A DNA stretch of 64,000 bases from Clostridia bacterium (GTDB taxonomy: Bacteria; Bacillota; Clostridia; Lachnospirales; Lachnospiraceae): assembly GCA_910574255.1 (NCBI GenBank), contig CAJTAK010000013.1, positions 1 through 64,000 of the forward strand, given 5' to 3'. A program made the translations under genes and the position numbers. This document shows, one piece after another, positions 34,959 to 44,157 of this stretch. The notes beneath the pieces are model-generated. The model worked only from the letters and a program-made list of their open reading frames with translations, searched no databases and was not told the origin of the DNA. How positions within the stretch are numbered: the stretch's first letter is position 1; the number at the start of each line of letters is the position of its first letter.

Positions 34959-35666
34959 TTACTTCATATCTTCTCCCAGAGATTCCAAAGCTACCAACTG
35001 CCGTTTCTCTTCCGTCCCCATGTCCGCATAAACCTCCAGACGGTGTATCAGAAAAGCGAACTCCGGAAATTCCAGCCCGGCCCAGGAAGCAAAAGCCTCC
35101 ATCACAAGCTCCGGCTTCACATTCCGGGCACTTCCCGTTGCCACCTGCATGAAGATACAGTCCTCACGCCGTTCTATCCTATAGATCAGGGGACGGATAT
35201 CCACCTCCCGCTCACCCTTTTTCGTTTTTTTCACTACCGGCACTGTCTCTAAAGCGCAAAAGCCGTCAAATGTCTCCTGCCACCCCTCCTTTGGAGCGCA
35301 TCCCTCCCGGAAGCGAATCTCATAGTCTGCCGCCGCCGTAAGGGCCATGGCATTGGATGCCTTTCCATCGGGAATCTTCCGGAAGGAAACTACCTGGACC
35401 CCCTCTGTCATCACATCATTCAGCCGACGGATGGCCTCTTCGGAAGCTAAAGCCTGTCCAACCTCAATATCCAGATATTCCCCGTCGCTGGTAAGTCCCA
35501 CCCCCAGAGGCGAAGCAAAAGACATAATCATATGGGGGCTGAAGCCTTCGGAATAGCAGATATCGATTCCCGCCCTGCGGATAGCCTTCTGGAAATAGCG
35601 CATCATATCCAGATGGCCGATAAATTTCATTACCCCATACTTGCGGAATTTTACCCGGATTTTCAT
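34959..35666 (-). CDS. DUF2344/TIGR03936 radical SAM-linked protein, 235 aa
   Basis: MKIRVKFRKYGVMKFIGHLD and AGIDICYSEGFSPHMIMSFASP are hallmarks of DUF2344. The protein is normally encoded directly after, and sometimes fused to, the TIGR03960 radical SAM protein found upstream here. Role unknown, possibly an RNA-modification partner. The ATG at 35666 follows GAGGATAAAAGGG; longer in-frame starts lack this site. Confidence 0.9.
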   Translation of the reverse strand: MKIRVKFRKYGVMKFIGHLDMMRYFQKAIRRAGIDICYSEGFSPHMIMSFASPLGVGLTSDGEYLDIEVGQALASEEAIRRLNDVMTEGVQVVSFRKIPDGKASNAMALTAAADYEIRFREGCAPKEGWQETFDGFCALETVPVVKKTKKGEREVDIRPLIYRIERREDCIFMQVATGSARNVKPELVMEAFASWAGLEFPEFAFLIHRLEVYADMGTEEKRQLVALESLGEDMK

Positions 35667-35744
35667 AACCCTTTTATCCTCGTTTCTTTCTATACATTCT
35701 AACCCGAATAAGCCGGAAAATTTCATGTTCCCTAATTCAGAAGC

Positions 35745-37637
35745 TTACTCTTTTTCTGCCTTATCCTGACTCATGGTACCCTGTAAAAAACAGATTCCGC
35801 TTCCATAGCGTCCTGCACCACACCCCTGGCACTGCTGCTTACAATTAGGCGTAACCGTCTCATTCATTGCCCGTTCCCACTCCCCATACAGGAACTTCTT
35901 TGTAACACCGCTGTCAATAAAGTCCCAGGGGAAGATCTCATCCTGCTTCCGATTTCGTGTGGTATAGAACAGCAGATCCGTCTCTGTCTCCTCAAAGGCT
36001 TCCATCCACCGTTCATTGTGAAAACATTCCGTCCAGGAATCAAAGAGGCATCCCTTATCATAAGCTCGAAGGAGCAGCTTAGAAAGCCGTCTGTCTCCTC
36101 TTGCGAATACACCCTCCAGCACAGTCACATCCGCCTCATGCCAATTGTACTTAATACTCTTGCGGTTTAACTGAGCCTTAATTTCCATATTTACCCTGTG
36201 GGCTTTCTCAAGAAATTCTTCTCTTGTACACATTCTTGCCCACTGAAAAGGCGTAAAGGGCTTTGGCACAAAAAAGGAAGTGCTGACGGTAATCTGGCAT
36301 TTTCCGTTTCTCTGCTCCTTGGGAATCTCATAATAACGCTTCGCAATTCTTTCCGCCAGCCACGCAATACTTTTCTGATCTTCCTCTGTCTCCGTAGGAA
36401 GACCCAGCATAAAATAAAGCTTCACCTTATTCCAGCCGCCCTCAAAGGCAGCTCCCGCCCCCTCTAAAATCACTTCCTCGGTGAGCCCTTTGTTAATCAC
36501 ATCACGAAGGCGCTGGGAACCGGCCTCCGGCGCAAAGGTCAGGCTGCTTTTGCGGATATCCTGAACCTTGCTCATCACATCCAGGGAAAAGGCATCAATC
36601 CGCAGGGAGGGCAGAGAAATATTGACTCCCTGATTTCCAAAGGTCTCCAGCAAAAAAGTTACCAGCTCCGGGAGCTTTGAGTAATCGCTGGAACTTAGAG
36701 AGCTTAAGGAAATCTCCTCATGTCCGGTAGCTTTAAGCATCTTTTGGGCCGAAGTCTTCAGCATCTCAAGATCCCGCTCCCTTGTGGGACGATAGAGCAT
36801 TCCGGCCTGACAGAACCGGCAGCCCCGGATACAGCCCCTTTGTATCTCCAGAACTACCCGATCCTGCGTAACCTTAATAAAGGGAACTAAGGGCTTTTGA
36901 GGATAAAAAGTATTGGTCAAATCAGACACTGCCTGACGCTGCACCTTGGCCGGCACGCAAGGCTCCGTCGGCTCCATACAAGCAATAGTTCCGTCGGAAT
37001 GATACGTTACTTTATAAAGAGAAGGAACATAGATGCCGGGAATCTGAGCTGCTTTTTGAAGAAACTCCTGCCTGCTCTCCCCTGCCTTTTTATGTGCCTT
37101 ATAAGCATCAAGCAAGGCATAATAGGAGGTTTCTCCCTCTCCAATATAAAACAGATCAAAAAAATCAGCCAACGGTTCCGGATTACAGGCACAGGGACCG
37201 CCTCCGATAACGATTGGATCTGCTTCCCCACGCTTGTCCGCAAACAAAGGAATCCCACTCAAATCCAGAATCTGCAGTACATTGGTATAGCACATTTCGT
37301 ATTGAAGCGTAATGCCCAGAAAATCAAAGTCCCTGATGGGATCCTGAGATTCCAATGCAAAGAGCGGAATCTTTTTTTCACGCATAACTTGATCCAGATC
37401 CACCCAGGGAGAGTAGACACGCTCGCACCATACATCCTCCCTCTGGTTAAACATATCATAGAGAATCTGAATCCCCAGATGGGACATGCCAATCTCATAC
37501 ACATCCGGAAAGCACATGCAGAACCGGACATCAACCCTGGACTTATCTTTCTGCACTGCATTGATCTCATTGCCGATATACCGGGCCGGCTTTTCTATTT
37601 TTAATAATATGGTATCATCAAGAGCCAATTTCTTCAT
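35745..37637 (-). CDS. TIGR03960 B12-binding-domain radical SAM protein, 630 aa
   Basis: An N-terminal B12-binding-like fold (MSHLGIQILYDMFNQRED, GITLQYEMCYTNVLQILD) is followed by a radical SAM domain whose Fe-S cluster motif is CIRGCRFCQAG. A C-terminal region ends with a Cys cluster (CKQQCQGCGAGRYGSGIC). Same strand as, and 78 bases before, its usual DUF2344 partner. The substrate of the family is not known to me. Start MKKLALDDTILLKIE. Confidence 0.92.
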   Translation of the reverse strand: MKKLALDDTILLKIEKPARYIGNEINAVQKDKSRVDVRFCMCFPDVYEIGMSHLGIQILYDMFNQREDVWCERVYSPWVDLDQVMREKKIPLFALESQDPIRDFDFLGITLQYEMCYTNVLQILDLSGIPLFADKRGEADPIVIGGGPCACNPEPLADFFDLFYIGEGETSYYALLDAYKAHKKAGESRQEFLQKAAQIPGIYVPSLYKVTYHSDGTIACMEPTEPCVPAKVQRQAVSDLTNTFYPQKPLVPFIKVTQDRVVLEIQRGCIRGCRFCQAGMLYRPTRERDLEMLKTSAQKMLKATGHEEISLSSLSSSDYSKLPELVTFLLETFGNQGVNISLPSLRIDAFSLDVMSKVQDIRKSSLTFAPEAGSQRLRDVINKGLTEEVILEGAGAAFEGGWNKVKLYFMLGLPTETEEDQKSIAWLAERIAKRYYEIPKEQRNGKCQITVSTSFFVPKPFTPFQWARMCTREEFLEKAHRVNMEIKAQLNRKSIKYNWHEADVTVLEGVFARGDRRLSKLLLRAYDKGCLFDSWTECFHNERWMEAFEETETDLLFYTTRNRKQDEIFPWDFIDSGVTKKFLYGEWERAMNETVTPNCKQQCQGCGAGRYGSGICFLQGTMSQDKAEKE

Positions 37638-37664
37638 ACATATTCATCCTTCATCATTCCTTAG

Positions 37665-37708
37665 AAAAAAGACTGCTGCAAACGCCTGTGAACTTTTGCA
37701 ACAGCCCC
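37665..37708 (-). terminator. Intrinsic terminator
   Basis: Minus strand: CTGTTGCAAA pairs with TTTGCAGCAG (one wobble) and is followed by TCTTTTTT. It lies between the large membrane protein gene (stop 37764) and the TIGR03960 gene, separating two transcripts. Confidence 0.75.
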
Positions 37709-37763
37709 TTCCTTTCATTCAGTATAAAAGGCTTTTTCAAAAAAGTCAATGTAATTGAAGCAT

Positions 37764-39689
37764 CTAGGGCAATACCACCCGATCCGGAACCAGATTCGGA
37801 ATGCCCACATGCCAGAAAGCAAACAGGGACAAAAGACAGGTGCACACCAGTATCCCCTGAATCACCTTGTCCTTCTGAGGCTGCCTTGTCCGAGCCGTCA
37901 GATAAGAGATAAAAAACAGGATCGGAAGCAGATAACGTCCCTGTGGCTGAAAATCGATAAACCAGGAGTTAAAAACAATCAGTGCATACTGGAGGAAGCA
38001 GCAGAATGCGACAGCTCCATACTCCCACCATTTCTGCCGGTTCTTCATACGGATAAACTGCCATGTAATCCGCCCCAGGAAAGCCAGATACAAAAGTCCC
38101 ATAACAAGATAATACCAGCCTCTCTCCCCAAAAGCATAAGTCCCAAAAAAGCCTGCAAAAGTCCGAAAAAGGTTCTGGTGGAACTCATATTCCGTCAAAA
38201 GCTCTCCCAGGGTAATGCCCTTTCCAAAAAAGCTCATGGAATACGCCTGCTCTATAGGCGGCGTGGAGGGCTTGTAGCCATAATCTGCCCGAAGCTCCGT
38301 TACCTCAATCACAGCCCCAAGCTTATTAAAGCCATAATAAGGATAATCCGTGATCATATAACGCACTACGAAAATTCCCAAAGTCAGCCCTGCAAGAATC
38401 AAATATTTGCGCAGCAAAGCCCCTCTCTTCCGCTTTTCCTGGTGCAGCATCCCAATCAGCAAAATCAAAAACAGGAAAACCAAAATGGGATAAAAGGTTG
38501 CCTTAGCCCACAAAAGATGCACAAACAAAATACTCAAAAGCCCATAATAGAGAAGATGCCGTCTCCTGTAATTCTCCCGAAGAAGCCGGTTCAGCATACT
38601 ATTCTCCTCCAAAAGCTCGTAAAGGCTTAAAAACCCCACAAAAAAGTCCAATGCATCCGAAGTGGAATAACTGAAAATATACCATACCTGAGGGGTCAGA
38701 AGAAGCACCAGCAAAAGAGCGTAATGCTTCCGGATATTTTTCAGCGCAATCCCTGCCATGACAGAAAAAAGAATCAGACTGAACAGGCGCATCTGAACGG
38801 CCGGATCCTGAAAAAACTGCCCCAGCTTCCCTGCATAAAAATAAAATAAATTCCATTCAAAATGCCGGGACGTTCCGTATACCGGAAAACTGTCTGTAAT
38901 AATATCGCTGCGGATATCCGGCGGCATAAAATGAGTAAAATAATAAGTAACTGCCGCTTTCACATCATATTCATCTGGATTCAGCCAGAAAGGGCTTCGA
39001 AGCCCCGTATAAACGCACATAAAAACTGCGCCAAGCAGCCCTGCCGCAAACAGAAAGCTGGCCCGCCGCTCCAGAAGGGAAGCCGTCTGCTGCTCTCTGT
39101 ACAGCCAGCGGCACAGAAGGAACAAAAACACCCATATACCAAGGGAGCCGAAAAATCCCGCCAAAAATACGGGAAGCCGGAACTGTCGATACAAAGCACA
39201 GAAGCTATCCGAAGGAAGAAGCTGGGGATCCTCTCCCGTAACTTCAAAAGAAAAACCCGCATCTTCTGTAAACTGCACATGTTCATTCCCAGTAAAGCAG
39301 CTTTTAAGCTCTTCTCCCTCAAGAGCAATCGTCACAAAACCATTCTGCCGCACAGTCAGGCTCTCTATCACCAAAGGACTCACATCATATGCCCCGTCCA
39401 GCGGATCAATCCGCTTCAGGGAACAGTGGGAACCATACCGGATATCCCAAAAGGAAATCCGTGCCGTTCCGCTGTTAATCACCCTGCTTTTTGCATCCTC
39501 CGGCCGCACATGCTGCCTTGGTCCTGCATAAACAGTAGTAATATACTCCCCACTGGGATCTTCTGCAAAATTTATCGTTATAGTTGTGTAGACCGGCGTA
39601 ACTAACATGCACGCCAGCAGCCAGACAAACAGGGCGCAGCCCAAAAGCAATTTTACCCGCCTGCCCTGAATTAAGGGCATTTTTTTCAT
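37764..39689 (-). CDS. Large polytopic membrane protein, DUF2142/GT-C-like, 641 aa
   Basis: One N-terminal span is followed by an extracytoplasmic beta-rich region (residues about 45-170), then roughly eleven further spans. The motif RSPFWLNPDEYDVKAAV after the third span recalls the acidic first-loop signature (DE) of GT-C glycosyltransferases and DUF2142 proteins. Acts at the membrane, possibly in cell-surface glycan assembly. I chose MKKMPLIQGRR at 39689 since GGAGGG lies just before it, but 39701 is also possible. Followed by a terminator. Confidence 0.65.
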   Translation of the reverse strand: MKKMPLIQGRRVKLLLGCALFVWLLACMLVTPVYTTITINFAEDPSGEYITTVYAGPRQHVRPEDAKSRVINSGTARISFWDIRYGSHCSLKRIDPLDGAYDVSPLVIESLTVRQNGFVTIALEGEELKSCFTGNEHVQFTEDAGFSFEVTGEDPQLLPSDSFCALYRQFRLPVFLAGFFGSLGIWVFLFLLCRWLYREQQTASLLERRASFLFAAGLLGAVFMCVYTGLRSPFWLNPDEYDVKAAVTYYFTHFMPPDIRSDIITDSFPVYGTSRHFEWNLFYFYAGKLGQFFQDPAVQMRLFSLILFSVMAGIALKNIRKHYALLLVLLLTPQVWYIFSYSTSDALDFFVGFLSLYELLEENSMLNRLLRENYRRRHLLYYGLLSILFVHLLWAKATFYPILVFLFLILLIGMLHQEKRKRGALLRKYLILAGLTLGIFVVRYMITDYPYYGFNKLGAVIEVTELRADYGYKPSTPPIEQAYSMSFFGKGITLGELLTEYEFHQNLFRTFAGFFGTYAFGERGWYYLVMGLLYLAFLGRITWQFIRMKNRQKWWEYGAVAFCCFLQYALIVFNSWFIDFQPQGRYLLPILFFISYLTARTRQPQKDKVIQGILVCTCLLSLFAFWHVGIPNLVPDRVVLP

Positions 39690-39765
39690 AAATCCCTCCA
39701 TAATTACAAAAATCCCTTTCACAGATAGCAATTGCTGCTATTGTACCTGATTTCCCTTCCATCTG

Positions 39766-40101
39766 TCAACGGCTCACAAAAACAATCTGAACCAGGAACA
39801 TATAACACAGAGTTCCTGCGGCAATACTCAGCAGCACATTGCGCCGCCAGATATGCAGGAGAGCTGTCAAAAGGACAGCGAGAAATTCCGGCAGTCCATG
39901 ATCCGCAGAAAAAACATCTGCACCCTTCAGGCAATAAACTACCAGCGCAGCCATAATGGAAGGCGGAAGAATCCTTCCCAAATAGTGTACCTTCTCCGGC
40001 ACCTGACGCTTCCCGCCAAAAAGCACAAAAGGAATCAGACGGGTAATCAGCGTACAGACCGCCGCCACCAGAATAATTAAAAGCGCCTGTGTTCTCGTCA
40101 T
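39766..40101 (-). CDS. azlD: AzlD-like branched-chain amino acid exporter subunit, 111 aa
   Basis: Small four-span protein starting MTRTQALLIILVAAVCTLIT with RLIPFVLF and YLGRILPPSIMAALVVYCLK, the AzlD signature. Works with AzlC to export branched-chain amino acids or analogues. Overlaps azlC by 4 bases (ATGA). Confidence 0.92.
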   Translation of the reverse strand: MTRTQALLIILVAAVCTLITRLIPFVLFGGKRQVPEKVHYLGRILPPSIMAALVVYCLKGADVFSADHGLPEFLAVLLTALLHIWRRNVLLSIAAGTLCYMFLVQIVFVSR

Positions 40102-40787
40102 AGCGCTGCCTCCTTTTTTTCAATGGGCCTCTCTAATGCCATCAGAAGCGTGACAGTTAGAATCAAAGACGGCAAAATAAAATTACTTCCTCCAAAAATC
40201 AGCAGACATAAAATGGAGGAACCAAGTCCAATCAAAGCCGGGAGATGGGACTTCGACCCTCTCCATTGATCCACAAAAATCGTTACAAAAAGAGCCGTCA
40301 TGGCAAAATCAATCCCTGTCATATCAAAAGGCAGAATCTCACCCAGCGCAGCGCCCAGCACAGATCCTGTAACCCAATAGCACTGATCAAAAAAAGAAAT
40401 CAAAAAAAGCACTCTTTTTTCCTCCATTCCCTCAGGAACCTTTGTGGAACAAAGAAGTGAATAGGTTTCATCCGTCAGGGAAAACACCATATAAGGATAG
40501 GTTTTCATGCTCCGGAACTTTTCCACAAAGCTTAAGCCGTAAAAGGCATGGCGGCTGTTAATAAGCAGTGTCATAACTGCCGCTGTCAAAAGGCTTGTCC
40601 CTCCGGAAAGGAAGCTTACCAGCACAAACTGAATAGAGCCTGCATAAATAACCGTACTGGAAAGCAGCGCCCACCAGAAGCTGTAGCCGCTCTTTTGCAA
40701 AAGCAGGCCAAATGCAAGCCCCAAAAACAGATATCCCAGAAGCACCGGAATGGTTTTTATAAATGCATAGCGTATCTCTCGTCTCAT
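40098..40787 (-). CDS. azlC: AzlC-like branched-chain amino acid exporter subunit, 229 aa
   Basis: Six-to-seven-span protein with FIKTIPVLLGYLFLGLAFGL, SYSFWWALLSS-like second span and NSRHAFYGLSFVEKF, the conserved cytoplasmic motif of AzlC. Partner AzlD follows immediately. It is 6 bases after the small single-span protein gene, which may be co-transcribed. Confidence 0.92.
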   Translation of the reverse strand: MRREIRYAFIKTIPVLLGYLFLGLAFGLLLQKSGYSFWWALLSSTVIYAGSIQFVLVSFLSGGTSLLTAAVMTLLINSRHAFYGLSFVEKFRSMKTYPYMVFSLTDETYSLLCSTKVPEGMEEKRVLFLISFFDQCYWVTGSVLGAALGEILPFDMTGIDFAMTALFVTIFVDQWRGSKSHLPALIGLGSSILCLLIFGGSNFILPSLILTVTLLMALERPIEKKEAAL

Positions 40788-40793
40788 CTTCCG

Positions 40794-41120
40794 TCACTCT
40801 TTTTCGATATTTTCTCCTGTCAGGGGATCCGTTTCCTCCTCCGATACCCATATACTGTCCAATGCTCTGGCAAAGGTCTCCTCCAGATCAAGCTCCGCCG
40901 TCAGATCCCGCTGTACCTCCGCATAGATACGAGTACTGTCAACCTCATAGACAGAAGCCTTTGTATAATCCAAAATCACATAGCCCAGGAACAGACAAAG
41001 ACAAATATAGAAACGGATACGGAAAAAGCTTACCGGCTCTTCCGGTTCCGCCATTCTGTGTCCCTGCTGTGCAAGAAGCATCTGTCGGTACTGTCCCCCC
41101 GTTTTTTGTGCTTTCGCCAT
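40794..41120 (-). CDS. Single-span membrane protein, 108 aa
   Basis: A short basic cytoplasmic N-terminus (MAKAQKTGGQYRQMLLAQQG) leads to one membrane span (FYICLCLFLGYVILDY) and an acidic extracytoplasmic tail (LDLEETFARALDS, ending EEETDPLTGENIEKE). AGAGGGA precedes the ATG at 41120. Family not recognised. Lies between the DUF6056-like and azlC genes with short gaps. Confidence 0.6.
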   Translation of the reverse strand: MAKAQKTGGQYRQMLLAQQGHRMAEPEEPVSFFRIRFYICLCLFLGYVILDYTKASVYEVDSTRIYAEVQRDLTAELDLEETFARALDSIWVSEEETDPLTGENIEKE

Positions 41121-41143
41121 AAAAATCCCTCTCAAAAGGAAGC

Positions 41144-42451
41144 TTACTTGATCTTATGAAAGCCTTGCCAAAAATATGAATAGGCTGTCTTCCTCCATTC
41201 AAGGGCACAGAACATGGCCAGAAACAGAAAGCCGAAATTCAGAAATATGCTTGTCCGCTCTGTAGAAACCCACACCGTAGGGGACATTCCCACACTCACC
41301 TTGGAAAGAGTAACGCTCACCAGGAGCACCAGCATATCCAAAAACTTTTCCGTCGCTCCCCACAGGAGGAACAGGGCATAAACCACACAAAAGCAGCAGA
41401 TTGTATAGATAAACAGCAATAACCGGGCCTTATTCGGCAGATATCCCTGATACCAGACAACAGGCTGGTCAAACTCAAAAATATTTACAATATAATGAAC
41501 CAAATCAATCCCGCAGTAAGGCTCAATTCCCTTCAGCACCAAGAGCCCCGCATTGGAGGCAAAGGGAAGCCCTGCTATCAGATACTCCCAGATTCTTCTC
41601 CTTTTGGCTGCGACCGCCAGGAACAGAACCCCTGTAAACAGGAAATATGTCCAGTTGATATCCTTATACAGGGTCAGCAAAAGGCTGTACCAGCCCAAAA
41701 GCCCTCTCTGAATAAGATTAAAATCGGCATACCCCGGAAACCACACATCAATACTGGTGTCCTTACGGATCCCATTTCCCGGACAAGTCAGAATAATATA
41801 CAAATATAATAGCGAAACTCCAAGGAGAAAGCATACATACCAGTTACAGCTTCGCTTTCGGATCCATTCACAAAGAAGCATATAAAGGGACAGGCACAGC
41901 ACTATAAGGCAGATCTGCTCATGATTAACGGAAAAGATTGCTGCAGGTATGGCAGCAGCATAGGCCCGCTTCCTTCCCCTCTTTGTAATTCCGGGAGCCA
42001 TGGGAAGGAACACAAGGAGCAGCGCAGCCAAAGACCACCAATAATTGATGGTGGTAGTCATCCATCCGGCAGAGGACATTTCCCGAAAATCATAGGAAAG
42101 GAGAAGAAAAAGCAACAGAACCGCAAGGGGAGTCTCTATCTCCTCCTTTTTCTCAAAAACAAACCGGACGGCCAAAGCTCCAATCAGAACGGATATCAGA
42201 ATATCCAAAACCATCCACAGAACTGCGGGCTGCTGCACAACCAAAATCAGCAGCGCCTCAATCACAATCCGGGATGACCAGTCGTTCCACCGCTCCCACA
42301 AAATTCCCCAAAAGGTGGTATCATTCAGGCACGCCATATAATAGGGATCGTCCCCGTCTCCAAGCTGAAGGAAAAACACATGGAACACAATCACGATAAT
42401 GCCGTAAATCAAAAGCAGGCACCCTGTTCTTTTATCCTTTAAACGCTCCAT
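41144..42451 (-). CDS. DUF6056-like polytopic membrane protein, 435 aa
   Basis: About eleven spans. The first extracytoplasmic loop contains QLGDGDDPYYMACLNDTTFW and later RWNDWSSRIVIEALL, a pattern I associate with DUF6056 proteins, thought to be envelope glycan-related membrane enzymes. AAAGGAT precedes the ATG at 42451. It follows hisIE by 22 bases, so the histidine operon transcript may continue into it. Function unknown. Confidence 0.65.
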   Translation of the reverse strand: MERLKDKRTGCLLLIYGIIVIVFHVFFLQLGDGDDPYYMACLNDTTFWGILWERWNDWSSRIVIEALLILVVQQPAVLWMVLDILISVLIGALAVRFVFEKKEEIETPLAVLLLFLLLSYDFREMSSAGWMTTTINYWWSLAALLLVFLPMAPGITKRGRKRAYAAAIPAAIFSVNHEQICLIVLCLSLYMLLCEWIRKRSCNWYVCFLLGVSLLYLYIILTCPGNGIRKDTSIDVWFPGYADFNLIQRGLLGWYSLLLTLYKDINWTYFLFTGVLFLAVAAKRRRIWEYLIAGLPFASNAGLLVLKGIEPYCGIDLVHYIVNIFEFDQPVVWYQGYLPNKARLLLFIYTICCFCVVYALFLLWGATEKFLDMLVLLVSVTLSKVSVGMSPTVWVSTERTSIFLNFGFLFLAMFCALEWRKTAYSYFWQGFHKIK

Positions 42452-42473
42452 TTTGCATCCTTTCCGCAGCTTC

Positions 42474-43562
42474 CTACCGATTAGCAAGCTCTCTTGTAAT
42501 ATCCTCCCAGGTCACGCCGCGCTCCACCATAAGCACCATGGCATGGTATAGAAGATCCGACATCTCGTACTTAATCTCTTCAGGATTGGGATTCTTGGCC
42601 GCAATAATAAGCTCCGCCGATTCCTCTCCAATCTTTTTCAGAATCTTGTCAATTCCCTTGTCAAAGAGATAATTGGTATAAGATCCTTCTTTGGGATGAA
42701 CCTTTCGATCCCCAATCACCTGATACACATTCTCAAAAACCTTTAAAGGATTGGTGTTCTGATACTCAGTTTTGGCAATCTCATGAAAGAAGCAGGAGTG
42801 ATTGCCCGTATGGCAGGCCGCCCCCGTCTGAGACACCTTCGCCAAAATGGTATCACAGTCACAGTCCACCCGAAGCTCCTTCACATACTGGAAATGGCCG
42901 CTGGTCTCACCCTTCAGCCAGAGAGCCTGACGGCTGCGGCTGAAATATGTCATTTTCCCGGTCTCAATGGTCTTATGGAAAGCCTCCTCATTCATATAAG
43001 CCACCATAAGAACCTCATCTGTCCGGTAATCCTGAACCACAACCGGAACCAGACCATCCGGGCCCAGCTTAAATTCCGGCCATTCCATATTGCAGCTTAA
43101 GGGGCGAAGCTGTTCCTTAAAGGGCTTTAGCTCATCCATGGAAATCAGCTCACTTACATACTCTTCTGCCAGTGCTGCAGGCGCACTGACCACATCAGAG
43201 CTGTCCACAGAGGCCGCAATCTTCTCTTTTCCGAAACGTTTGGATACTTCCTTCGTCAGATCAATGTTGCCCTGCTTGGCATAGTTCAAAATCACCTTGG
43301 CACAGCCTGCATAGAGAAGCTTTTTCACATCCTCCGCTCTCTCAATATGGCCGCCGGCCTTCACCGGAACCTCCGATACCCGGCAGATTTCCTTAATCAT
43401 TCCAACAGCAGCCTCATGTTCTTCTTCTGTACGGGAGCAGTCAAAAACAAGAATCTCATCTGCTCCATTGTCACTGTAATGTCTTGCCAGAATAACCGGA
43501 TTCTGTTCCTCTTTTTCTGACTCCCGATTCAGGCGGATCACCCCGCGATTCTTTTCCATCAT
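42474..43562 (-). CDS. hisI: HisIE with HisA/HisF-like N-terminal piece, 362 aa
   Basis: The C-terminal two thirds is bifunctional: a HisI cyclohydrolase ([20 protein letters not shown], metal ligands in DCDCDTIL and [10 protein letters not shown]) then a HisE pyrophosphohydrolase ([36 protein letters not shown]). They carry out steps 2 and 3 of histidine synthesis. The first 135 residues ([40 protein letters not shown]) resemble half of a HisA/HisF barrel. Longer versions of this N-terminal domain occur in Lachnospiraceae; here it looks shortened. AAAGGAAG precedes the ATG at 43562, one base after hisB. Confidence 0.9.
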   Translation of the reverse strand: MMEKNRGVIRLNRESEKEEQNPVILARHYSDNGADEILVFDCSRTEEEHEAAVGMIKEICRVSEVPVKAGGHIERAEDVKKLLYAGCAKVILNYAKQGNIDLTKEVSKRFGKEKIAASVDSSDVVSAPAALAEEYVSELISMDELKPFKEQLRPLSCNMEWPEFKLGPDGLVPVVVQDYRTDEVLMVAYMNEEAFHKTIETGKMTYFSRSRQALWLKGETSGHFQYVKELRVDCDCDTILAKVSQTGAACHTGNHSCFFHEIAKTEYQNTNPLKVFENVYQVIGDRKVHPKEGSYTNYLFDKGIDKILKKIGEESAELIIAAKNPNPEEIKYEMSDLLYHAMVLMVERGVTWEDITRELANR

Positions 43563-43563
43563 T

Positions 43564-44151
43564 CTACAAACTTCCTTTCGTTGATAAAACATCTGCAATT
43601 CTGGGATCTAATGCAACGGCCATATCTAACGCCTTTGCAAAAGCCTTAAACATTCCCTCAATCATATGGTGGCTGTTCTCTCCTGCAAGCATTTTAAAAT
43701 GAACATTCATGCCTGCACTGTAGGAAATGGCATAAAAGAACTCACGCACCATCTGAGTATCCATATCTCCCACCCGTTCTGTGGGAAATACCGCATCCGA
43801 CCCATAGCAGGGCCTTCCGGAAAGATCCAGCGAACAGAGCACTAAAGCTTCATCCATGGGAAGAATGCAGCTTCCAAAACGCACCATCCCCTTCTTGTCT
43901 CCCACGGCCTCCCGAATGGCCTGCCCCAGCACAATTCCCGTATCTTCAATGGTGTGGTGGCAGTCCACCTCCAGATCCCCCTTCACCTGACAGGCAAGAT
44001 CAAAAAGCCCATGGCGGGCAAAGCCGTTCAGCATATGGTCAAAAAAGCCTACGCCTGTAGAAATATCCGCCCTCCCCGTACCGTCAAGATTAAGGGACAG
44101 GGTTATCTGAGTCTCCTTTGTATTTCTTGCAAGTTCTGCTGTCCGATTCAT
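43564..44151 (-). CDS. hisB: Imidazoleglycerol-phosphate dehydratase HisB, 195 aa
   Basis: Monofunctional HisB with the two manganese-binding repeats: [20 protein letters not shown] plus CHHTIEDTG in the first half, and [17 protein letters not shown] plus [15 protein letters not shown] in the second. Normal length. 6 bases after hisD and one before hisIE. Confidence 0.97.
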   Translation of the reverse strand: MNRTAELARNTKETQITLSLNLDGTGRADISTGVGFFDHMLNGFARHGLFDLACQVKGDLEVDCHHTIEDTGIVLGQAIREAVGDKKGMVRFGSCILPMDEALVLCSLDLSGRPCYGSDAVFPTERVGDMDTQMVREFFYAISYSAGMNVHFKMLAGENSHHMIEGMFKAFAKALDMAVALDPRIADVLSTKGSL

Positions 44152-44157
44152 GGCCCC

